Positions 9,228 to 16,851 of a stretch of DNA of 64,000 bases are shown here, in pieces (positions within the stretch are counted from its first letter, which is position 1; each line of letters begins with the position of its first letter). The stretch spans positions 1 to 64,000 of the forward strand of contig SVTY01000001.1 in NCBI GenBank assembly GCA_015063535.1. The letters are read 5' to 3'. The notes under the pieces were generated by a model. That model was not told the DNA's origin. It worked only from the letters and a program-made list of their open reading frames with translations, and searched no databases. A program made the translations under genes and the position numbers. This DNA comes from Oscillospiraceae bacterium (GTDB lineage Bacteria > Bacillota > Clostridia > Oscillospirales > CAG-272).

Positions 9228-9827
9228 ATGAAAAACACGAAAACAAAAATTTTGGCAGAGGGAGCCGTGATGGTCGCTCTTGCCACGGTTCTCAGCTTTT
9301 TGAAGGTGGTTCAGTTCCCATGGGGCGGGGCGATAACGGTGCTCTCCATGCTTCCCATTGTGGTATTTGCTTTACGGTACGGCGCAATAAAGGGATTGGC
9401 GGTTTCCTTTGTCTACTCGGTGATCCAGTTGGGACAGGGGATTTTGATCGACGGTCTTTTAGGGTGGGGGTTGACCCCCACGGCACTGGTCGCCTGTATT
9501 CTTTTGGATTACATCCTTGCCTTCAGCATTCTTTGCCTTGCGGGCTTGTTTGGCAATCGGAGCATGGCGGCGATCATCGGGGGCACGGTTCTGGTCATGC
9601 TTCTGCGCTTTGGCTCCCATTATCTGAGCGGCGTTCTGATCTTCCATTCCTTCGGTGAGCTTTGGAACGGCTTTTCGACCGATAACACATGGCTGTACAG
9701 CCTTCTGTATAACGGCGCCTATATGCTGCCCGAAGCGATTTTTACCACGGCGGGAGCGGTCGTTCTGTTCAAAACACCGCAGATGCGCAGATTGCTGGTG
9801 TCGGGAGAGGGAAAAGAGGAAAAATAA
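9228..9827 (+). CDS. thiT: Thiamine transporter ThiT (ECF S component)
   Basis: Membrane substrate-binding subunit that captures thiamine and works with the shared ECF energy-coupling module (EcfA, EcfA', EcfT), which is not encoded in this window. The 199-residue protein is almost wholly hydrophobic, with about six helices. It carries typical ThiT features: an N-terminal KTKILAEGAVMVALA block, the PWGG...LSMLPI loop and the late NTWLYSLLYNGAYMLPE segment whose aromatic residues line the thiamine pocket. The ATG at 9228 is placed 7 bp after CGGAGG; an upstream GTG at 9222 is too close. The TPP riboswitch directly upstream supports the substrate assignment. No terminator is evident before the rnpB promoter. 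Confidence 0.93.
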   Translation: MKNTKTKILAEGAVMVALATVLSFLKVVQFPWGGAITVLSMLPIVVFALRYGAIKGLAVSFVYSVIQLGQGILIDGLLGWGLTPTALVACILLDYILAFSILCLAGLFGNRSMAAIIGGTVLVMLLRFGSHYLSGVLIFHSFGELWNGFSTDNTWLYSLLYNGAYMLPEAIFTTAGAVVLFKTPQMRRLLVSGEGKEEK

Positions 9828-9847
9828 AAAACTCCGCTCACATTTTC

Positions 9848-9876
9848 TTGACAAACCGCAACTTCTGTGGTATAAT
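9848..9876 (+). promoter_or_regulatory. Promoter of rnpB
   Basis: TTGACA (9848-9853), 17-bp spacer, TATAAT (9871-9876), with TGTGG just before the -10. Transcription would begin at about 9883, exactly where the RNA begins to pair. Confidence 0.9.
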
Positions 9877-9882
9877 ACTATT

Positions 9883-10230
9883 GTAACTATGCTGAACGGT
9901 CGCGCGGTATGGTGCCGAAAGGTATTACCGTGAGGAAAGTCCGGGCTTCACAGGGCAGGGTAGCTGATAACGTCAGCCGGAGGCGACGCCCGGGAAAGTG
10001 CAACAGAAATAAACCGCCCGCAAGGGTAAGGATGGAAAGGCGAGGTAAGAGCTCACCCACTCCTATGGTAACATAGGTTTGCTGTAAACCCTATCCGAAG
10101 CAACACCGCAGTCGGATGTTTGCCCGACGTATATCCGCAGGTGGCACGGGGTGACCCGAAGCTTCGTGGTGACACGGAGCGAAGATAGATGACCGTTCTC
10201 GACAGAACCCGGCTTACAGGCAAAGTTACA
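9883..10230 (+). ncRNA. rnpB: RNase P RNA (bacterial class A type)
   Basis: Catalytic RNA that trims the 5' leader of precursor tRNAs. The universal core is present: GAGGAAAGTCCGGGC (9932-9946) near the 5' side and ACAGAACCCGGCTTAC (10202-10217) near the 3' side. The ends pair: GTAACTATGC (9883-9892) with GCAAAGTTAC as helix P1, and GAACGGTC (9894-9901) with GACCGTTC (10191-10198). Internal pieces such as GGCGACGCCCGGG and GCAACAGAAA also fit. Just downstream, GGGGCTG/CAGTCCC (10244-10262) forms a 7-bp hairpin that may mark the 3' end, though it lacks a good T-run. Confidence 0.95.
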
Positions 10231-10251
10231 TATTTCTATGCAAGGGGCTGG

Positions 10252-10280
10252 TTGACAGTCCCTTCTGAAAAAGTTATATA
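10252..10280 (+). promoter_or_regulatory. Possible promoter of the yccF-like gene
   Basis: TTGACA (10252-10257), 17-bp spacer and TATATA (10275-10280). The -35 box lies in the loop and 3' arm of the hairpin after rnpB, so promoter and 3'-end structure share bases. Confidence 0.5.
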
Positions 10281-10310
10281 TTTATTAACTTATTAAGGAG
10301 AATATGAGCA

Positions 10311-10679
10311 ATGAAAACGGCAGGAAATGTACTTTGGGTAATTTTGGGAGGCTTTCTCAGTGCGTTGCTGTGGCTTTTGGCAGGGATTCTTTGCTGTATT
10401 ACCATTGTGGGTATCCCTTTGGGCAAGCAGTGCTTTAAATTTGCCAAGCTCAGCTTTTTGCCCTTTGGCAAGGAGGTCGTGTTTGGCGGTGGGGCGGTAT
10501 CTACCGTTGCCAACATCCTTTGGCTGCTGTTTTTGGGGATCCCGATGGCGATTGCCGATGCGGTGATGGGACTTTTGTTCTGCATTACCATTATTGGAAT
10601 TCCGTTTGGTCTGCAACATTTTAAGTTAGCAAAGCTCGCACTGATGCCCTTCGGCGCAAAGGTGCGGAAAAGTAAATAG
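10311..10679 (+). CDS. YccF domain inner membrane protein
   Basis: A 122-residue membrane protein of unknown function. It consists of two similar halves, each with a hydrophobic segment, an ITIVGIP or ITIIGIP turn, then KFAKLSFLPFGKEV or KLAKLALMPFGAKV; this internal duplication is the hallmark of the YccF family. Two long membrane segments per half are likely. The ATG at 10311 lies 10 bp after AAGGAG; an ATG at 10304 is out of frame. It is probably monocistronic: a strong hairpin follows and radA converges from the other side. Confidence 0.85.
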   Translation: MKTAGNVLWVILGGFLSALLWLLAGILCCITIVGIPLGKQCFKFAKLSFLPFGKEVVFGGGAVSTVANILWLLFLGIPMAIADAVMGLLFCITIIGIPFGLQHFKLAKLALMPFGAKVRKSK

Positions 10680-10686
10680 AAATCTA

Positions 10687-10718
10687 AGGAAGCCCATTCC
10701 AAACGGAATGGGCTTCCT
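10687..10718. terminator. Hairpin between converging yccF and radA genes
   Basis: AGGAAGCCCATTCC and its perfect complement (10687-10700 with 10705-10718) close on AAAC. Both flanks are AT-rich but without a clean T-run, so it may serve both genes as a weak terminator or RNA-end stabiliser. Confidence 0.6.
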
Positions 10719-10750
10719 GCTATATGAAATTATAAATTGCCAACGATCTT

Positions 10751-12136
10751 TTATCTATCTTCCTTCACAGGCTTCAGGAATTTCAGAAGCTCATAGACAT
10801 TTTTGACGGGGCAGAGCTCGATATTGGGAATTTCGGCACAGCTTGGCAGATTATGCTTGGGGATAATGGCTTTGGTAAATCCGAGGCGAGCCGCCTCTCT
10901 GACCCGTTGCTCCACGTTCACCACGCCCCGACATTCTCCCGCCAGCCCCAACTCGCCGATGGCGATGAGGTCATCGGGGACCACACGGTCGGTCAGGGAG
11001 GAGATCAGTGCCAACGCCACGCCCAGATCCGAGGCGGGTTCCTCAATGCTCATGCCGCCGATCACATTCAGATACACGTCATGCGTGGAAAATTTCAGTC
11101 CCAAACGCTTTTCGAGGACAGCCAAGATCAGATAGGTTCGGTTGTAGTCCATACCGTTGACGGTTCTTCTCGGAGCGGGGAAGGCGGTGGGCGTGACCAG
11201 TGCCTGAAGCTCGGCGACCAAGGGGCGAGTGCCCTCCATAGTACAGACAGCGCAGCTTCCCGACGCATCGGCGGGGCGGTCGGCAAGAAGCATTTCGGAG
11301 GGATTGGGAACCTGCGCAAGCCCCGTATCGGTCATTTCAAACACGCCGATCTCATTGGTGGAGCCAAAACGGTTCTTGCCTGCCCGAATGATGCGGTAGG
11401 ATTGACGGCGGTCACCCTCAAAGCTCAGCACCGCATCCACCATATGCTCCAGTACCTTGGGTCCTGCAATGCCGCCCTCCTTGTTTACATGCCCCACAAG
11501 GATCACCGAGATCCCTTCGGACTTTGCCTTGGAGATGAACGCCAGTGCCACCTCCTTGACATTGGCGATACTGCCGGGTGCCGAGGAGATCTGTTCGGAG
11601 TACATAGTCTGTACCGAGTCGGCAATGATTACATCGGGAGAGAGGCGCTTGACCTCTGACAGAATGCGTTCAAGGTTGGTTTCAGTCAGAATATACAGCC
11701 GATCGCCGCCTACCCTCAGACGGTCAGCCCGTAGCTTGAGCTGTCCCTTGGATTCTTCACCCGATACGTACAGCACTGTTTTTTTAGTGCTGAGCGTGTC
11801 GCAGATCTGAAGCAGTAGGGTGGATTTTCCGATCCCCGGCTCTCCCGACAGCAGCACCACCGAGCCGGTCACAAGACCGCCGCCTAGCACACGGTCAAGC
11901 TCCGAAAGCCCCGTGCCGCAACGGATGTATTCGGGCATCTTCAGATCGGAAAAGGGCGAGGCTTGCTCCTCACCGCTCCGCAACACGGTACTGTGCGCCG
12001 AAACAGAGGCACAAGCGGGGGCTTGCACCTCCTCAATCAAGGTATTCCAAGACTCGCAACGGGGACATTTGCCCAGCCACTTGGGGCTTTGATGACCGCA
12101 TTCCGAGCAGATATAAACGGTTTTACTTCCTTTCAC
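10751..12136 (-). CDS. radA: DNA repair protein RadA
   Basis: RecA-like ATPase that helps process branched DNA in recombination. The 461-residue product has the expected order: a four-cysteine zinc motif (CSEC at 10-13, CPRC at 24-27), Walker A GEPGIGKST (98-106), the RadA-specific KNRFGSTNEIG motif, and a C-terminal Lon-protease-like domain (DLGVALALISSLTDR, GELGLAGECRGV). The start is the GTG at 12134-12136, which follows AGGAGG with 6-7 bp spacing and places the zinc motif at the usual distance. An earlier ATG in frame has no ribosome site. Confidence 0.95.
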   Translation of the reverse strand: MKGSKTVYICSECGHQSPKWLGKCPRCESWNTLIEEVQAPACASVSAHSTVLRSGEEQASPFSDLKMPEYIRCGTGLSELDRVLGGGLVTGSVVLLSGEPGIGKSTLLLQICDTLSTKKTVLYVSGEESKGQLKLRADRLRVGGDRLYILTETNLERILSEVKRLSPDVIIADSVQTMYSEQISSAPGSIANVKEVALAFISKAKSEGISVILVGHVNKEGGIAGPKVLEHMVDAVLSFEGDRRQSYRIIRAGKNRFGSTNEIGVFEMTDTGLAQVPNPSEMLLADRPADASGSCAVCTMEGTRPLVAELQALVTPTAFPAPRRTVNGMDYNRTYLILAVLEKRLGLKFSTHDVYLNVIGGMSIEEPASDLGVALALISSLTDRVVPDDLIAIGELGLAGECRGVVNVEQRVREAARLGFTKAIIPKHNLPSCAEIPNIELCPVKNVYELLKFLKPVKEDR

Positions 12137-12172
12137 GGTTGACCTCCTGTGGGGGTTCGTCATTCTTCTACC

Positions 12173-12201
12173 ATTATACAACAAATCGCAAAAAAAATCA
12201 A
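12173..12201 (-). promoter_or_regulatory. Predicted promoter of radA
   Basis: On the minus strand TTGATT (12196-12201), 17-bp spacer, TATAAT (12173-12178). The -35 box overlaps the cwlD stop codon, so radA is probably transcribed apart from the spore gene upstream. Confidence 0.7.
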
Positions 12202-12956
12202 GACCTGTCGGCACAGAAAGTTTCAAGGATCGACATAGAAATACAAAGTGCCAGCTGTTGTCTGTATTCCCCCTGTTCCAAGCGGGCGCATTCCTCGGCG
12301 TTGCTCAAAAATCCGCACTCCACCAGCACAGCGGGACAGGAAAGGCGGTCAAGCAAAAAGATCTCTGAGCCTGCGATCTTGACGGCACGGCGATTGTCGG
12401 GCTGAAGGGAAGCGCAGACCCGTTCCCGAATCGTTTCGGCAAGGAGTAGAGAATCGGGGTGATGGGGGGAGCAGTAGACCTGCAAGCCGCTGTACCGCTC
12501 CTGCGGAAAGGCGTTCATGTGAATGCTGACGAACACAGCGTTTTTCTGCTCCTCGGCAATACGCCGCCGTGTTGCCAGATCCTGCACCTTTTTTTGCCCC
12601 CGATAATCGGAGGCGGGATCGTACAGCAGGATGTCCTCGGTACGGGTCATGACAGTGCGTATGCCGCACGCCCGAAGCTGCTCGGACAGCAGAGCGGCAA
12701 TGGCGAGATTCAGATCCTTTTCATATACGCCGCTTTTGCCCACCGCCCCGCCATCCTCGCCACCGTGACCGGCATCAATGACTACTGTGGGAAAGGCGGT
12801 CTGTCCGTCATCCTTCGGCAAAGCGGATACCTCCACGGCATATCCGATCAGCTCCCGACTCACACCGATCAGCAGAGCCAGCAGAATGGCAAAGACAAGG
12901 CAGAACAGCAGATAGCGGGGAACAAATCGGCGGGAGTCGGAAACAGCGATCGACAT
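12198..12956 (-). CDS. cwlD: N-acetylmuramoyl-L-alanine amidase, CwlD-like
   Basis: Zinc amidase that strips peptide side chains from spore cortex peptidoglycan, the first step to muramic delta-lactam. The 252-residue product has one membrane helix (about 14-31) and an amidase_3 domain. The zinc ligands are visible: VVIDAGHGG (His 64), VYEKDLNL (Glu 79) and VSIHMNAF. The C-terminal CPAVLVECGFLSNAEE block carries the catalytic glutamate. The ATG at 12954-12956 follows AAAGGAG. CwlD rather than a vegetative amidase is favoured by size, the single anchor and a sigma-E-like promoter upstream; the exact role is inferred. Confidence 0.85.
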   Translation of the reverse strand: MSIAVSDSRRFVPRYLLFCLVFAILLALLIGVSRELIGYAVEVSALPKDDGQTAFPTVVIDAGHGGEDGGAVGKSGVYEKDLNLAIAALLSEQLRACGIRTVMTRTEDILLYDPASDYRGQKKVQDLATRRRIAEEQKNAVFVSIHMNAFPQERYSGLQVYCSPHHPDSLLLAETIRERVCASLQPDNRRAVKIAGSEIFLLDRLSCPAVLVECGFLSNAEECARLEQGEYRQQLALCISMSILETFCADRS

Positions 12957-12996
12957 GGCGGTGCTCCTTTGAGAAAATAATGGGTATCTTCGATCT

Positions 12997-13025
12997 ATCG
13001 TATGAAAAAACAAAAGAGGATATGA
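12997..13025 (-). promoter_or_regulatory. Candidate sporulation (sigma-E type) promoter of cwlD
   Basis: On the minus strand TCATATC (13019-13025), a 14-bp spacer and CATACGAT (12997-13004). This fits the Bacillus sigma-E pattern of KMATATT, 14 bp, CATACAHT with one mismatch in each box. No good vegetative promoter is seen upstream of cwlD. Confidence 0.5.
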
Positions 13026-13105
13026 ACAAAAGGCACAATTCGGAGAGAGAATCCTGTCGAATTTTTCATTTCTCCGAAGAATTTCAAAATGCTTGAAAAA
13101 AGCAG

Positions 13106-13134
13106 TTGACAAGTTCCTTGAAATTTGATATAAT
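13106..13134 (+). promoter_or_regulatory. Promoter of guaB
   Basis: TTGACA (13106-13111), 17-bp spacer, TATAAT (13129-13134), leaving a leader of about 50 nt with no room for a riboswitch. Confidence 0.85.
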
Positions 13135-13186
13135 AATGGGTAACAAACCCGAAAGGGATCGAATCGGTAAAATAACGGAGGTTTGA

Positions 13187-14659
<1,473 letters not shown>

Positions 14660-14673
14660 TGCCTGTTACGATA

Positions 14674-14700
14674 AACACCTGCGGCGTTGCCGCAGGTGTT
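14674..14700 (+). terminator. Hairpin after guaB
   Basis: A 12-bp perfect stem, AACACCTGCGGC with GCCGCAGGTGTT, with a GTT loop. The following sequence has only a few T residues, so termination may be partial and the next gene may receive read-through. Confidence 0.6.
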
Positions 14701-14730
14701 CTGCATTCCGTATAAATTTGGGAGGAAACC

Positions 14731-15858
14731 ATGAAAAAACTTGGATTTGGACTGATGCGACTGCCGCTTTTGGAGCAGAACGGAGAAAAAAAAGTGGACT
14801 TTCCCACGGTCTGCCAAATGGTGGACGACTTTTTGGCACGGGGCTTTACGTATTTTGATACAGCTTACATGTATCATGATTTTCAGAGCGAGTATATTAT
14901 TCGGGACGCACTGGTTCGGCGGTATCCGAGAGATCGGTATCTGTTGACCACCAAGCTTCCTACCATGTACCTTAAGGAAAAGGAGGATATGGAGCGCATT
15001 TTTTGCGAGCAGCTGGAAAAGTGCGGCGTGGACTATTTTGATTGCTATTTGGTACATAATCTCAATACCAACCACTACGCTACGGCACAGCGGCTGGGTG
15101 CCTTTGAGTTTGTTGTGCAAAAGAAAAAAGAGGGCAAGGTGAAGGCGATCGGCTTTTCTTTCCACGACACGGCGGAGGTGTTGGACAGGATCCTGTGCGA
15201 CCATCCAGAGGTGGACGTGGTACAGCTTCAGATCAACTATCTGGACTGGGAGAGCGAGCGCATCCAGTCCCGTAAGTGCTATGAGGTAGCACGGAAGCAC
15301 GGTAAGCCCATCATCGTCATGGAGCCGGTGAAGGGAGGCGCACTGGCAAAGCTTCCCCCTGCGGCGGAGGCAATGTTCAAGCGGTATGCGCCCGATGCCT
15401 CTGCGGCATCCTTTGCCATCCGCTTTGCGGCGAGCCTGCCGGGCGTTTGCATGGTACTCAGCGGCATGTCGGACAGAGAACAGCTGGACGACAACACGGC
15501 GTATATGGGAGATTTTGCACCGCTGACAGAGGAAGAGGTGCAGATGACGATGACGGCGGCGGATATCATCAACGGTGCCATTGCCATTCCGTGTACCGCC
15601 TGCGGCTACTGTACCGTGGATTGTCCTATGAATATCGCCATTCCCGAATATTTCTCCCTGTACAACCTGGAGCAGCGGAGCAAGAACGGCGGTTTTACGG
15701 TGCAGGGCGTGTACTACAAGAATCTGACTCGGTCGAGAGGCAAGGCATCGGATTGCATCGGGTGTGCTCAGTGCGAGGAAAAATGCCCTCAAAAGATCGA
15801 GATCACACGGTGGCTTTGCGAGGTCAAGCGGGAATTTGAGGACAATTACGAGGAATAA
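14731..15858 (+). CDS. Aldo/keto reductase with C-terminal ferredoxin-like domain
   Basis: Predicted oxidoreductase of 375 residues. The barrel holds the AKR catalytic set: Asp 43 and Tyr 48 in FDTAYMYHDF, Lys 75 in LLTTKLP and His 109 in CYLVHN. The C-terminal part carries two four-cysteine motifs, CTACGYCTVDCP (near 288) and CIGCAQCEEKCP (near 342), for two [4Fe-4S] clusters. Such fusions are common in anaerobes and probably exchange electrons with ferredoxin as well as a nicotinamide. The substrate cannot be told. The start has GGGAGG just upstream. It is followed by a strong terminator. Confidence 0.9.
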   Translation: MKKLGFGLMRLPLLEQNGEKKVDFPTVCQMVDDFLARGFTYFDTAYMYHDFQSEYIIRDALVRRYPRDRYLLTTKLPTMYLKEKEDMERIFCEQLEKCGVDYFDCYLVHNLNTNHYATAQRLGAFEFVVQKKKEGKVKAIGFSFHDTAEVLDRILCDHPEVDVVQLQINYLDWESERIQSRKCYEVARKHGKPIIVMEPVKGGALAKLPPAAEAMFKRYAPDASAASFAIRFAASLPGVCMVLSGMSDREQLDDNTAYMGDFAPLTEEEVQMTMTAADIINGAIAIPCTACGYCTVDCPMNIAIPEYFSLYNLEQRSKNGGFTVQGVYYKNLTRSRGKASDCIGCAQCEEKCPQKIEITRWLCEVKREFEDNYEE

Positions 15859-15882
15859 GTAGCTTTCTTCCTCACAGAGAGA

Positions 15883-15914
15883 TCGGACACAGCGTGCTGT
15901 GTCCGAATTTTTTT
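15883..15914 (+). terminator. Rho-independent terminator of the aldo/keto reductase gene
   Basis: TCGGACACAGC and GCTGTGTCCGA (15883-15893 with 15896-15906) form an 11-bp stem, followed by an eight-T run. Confidence 0.85.
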
Positions 15915-15944
15915 GCGGGAAAGACAAAAAGCTTCAAATTTCTA

Positions 15945-15973
15945 TATACAAAAAGCGAATTTTATGATATAAT
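15945..15973 (+). promoter_or_regulatory. Predicted promoter of rlmB
   Basis: TATACA (15945-15950, weak -35), 17-bp spacer, TATAAT (15968-15973). Confidence 0.5.
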
Positions 15974-16012
15974 GATACTATGTATAGCTATTGAACAAAA
16001 ACGAGGAAAAAG

Positions 16013-16822
16013 ATGGAACAAAGAAAGAAAAATTTTCATAAGTCTGTGCGGAATGCGGGGCGTTTCACCGAAGAGACGGGAACCGACGAGGGAATGGTCA
16101 TTGGACGGAACGCCGTGCGGGAATTGCTCCGATCGGGTAGAGACTTGGATAAGCTGTTTGTCCAAAAAGGTGAGCGCGAGGGTTCTATTGTCGCTCTCAT
16201 TGCCGAGGCGGCAGAGCGGCGCATTCCCATCGTGGAAGTGGAGCGTACCAAACTTGACCAGATGTCGCATTTTGCCGTCCATCAGGGGATCGTCGCCATG
16301 GCGGCACAGAAGGAATATTGCACGGTGGACGAGCTGTTTCGCATTGCCGAGGAAAGGGGAGAGAAGCCCTTTCTTGTTATTGCCGACGGCATTACCGATC
16401 CCAACAATCTGGGGGCACTGATCCGATGTGCCGAGGGAGTGGGTGCGCATGGTTTGATTATCCCAAAGCGCCGCTCTGTGGGGGTGACCTCAGCGGTATC
16501 CAAGGCATCCTGCGGAGCCATCGAGCATTTGGCAATCGCCAAGGTCACCAACCTTGCCGCCACCGTGGAGGAGCTGAAGCAGAGAGGTGTATGGATCTTT
16601 GCGGCAGAGGCGGGCGGTGATGCCTATTACGATACTGATTTTAACTGTCCTTGCGCGCTCATTATGGGAAGTGAGGGCGAGGGGGTTTCCCATTTGCTGA
16701 AGGAGAGGGCAGACTACATTACGTCCATTCCCATGTACGGACGGGTCAATTCCTTCAATGTTTCTACGGCGGCATCGGTCATCCTGTCTGAGATCGCCCG
16801 CCAGCACCGTGCCAAAACCTGA
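16013..16822 (+). CDS. rlmB: 23S rRNA 2'-O-methyltransferase, TrmH family
   Basis: SpoU/TrmH-class methyltransferase, probably modifying G2251 of 23S rRNA. The 269-residue product has an N-terminal SpoU substrate-binding domain (VIGRNAVRELLRSGRDLDKLF) and the trefoil-knot motifs DPNNLGALIR, MGSEGEGVSHLL and NSFNVSTAASVILSE. The N-terminal 25 residues are charged and variable. The start at 16013 follows GAGG. rlmB is preferred over other TrmH relatives on length and the RNA-binding domain, but the exact target nucleotide is inferred. Confidence 0.88.
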   Translation: MEQRKKNFHKSVRNAGRFTEETGTDEGMVIGRNAVRELLRSGRDLDKLFVQKGEREGSIVALIAEAAERRIPIVEVERTKLDQMSHFAVHQGIVAMAAQKEYCTVDELFRIAEERGEKPFLVIADGITDPNNLGALIRCAEGVGAHGLIIPKRRSVGVTSAVSKASCGAIEHLAIAKVTNLAATVEELKQRGVWIFAAEAGGDAYYDTDFNCPCALIMGSEGEGVSHLLKERADYITSIPMYGRVNSFNVSTAASVILSEIARQHRAKT

Positions 16823-16851
16823 AAATCAAAGTATGACCGTTTGGAGGTAGT

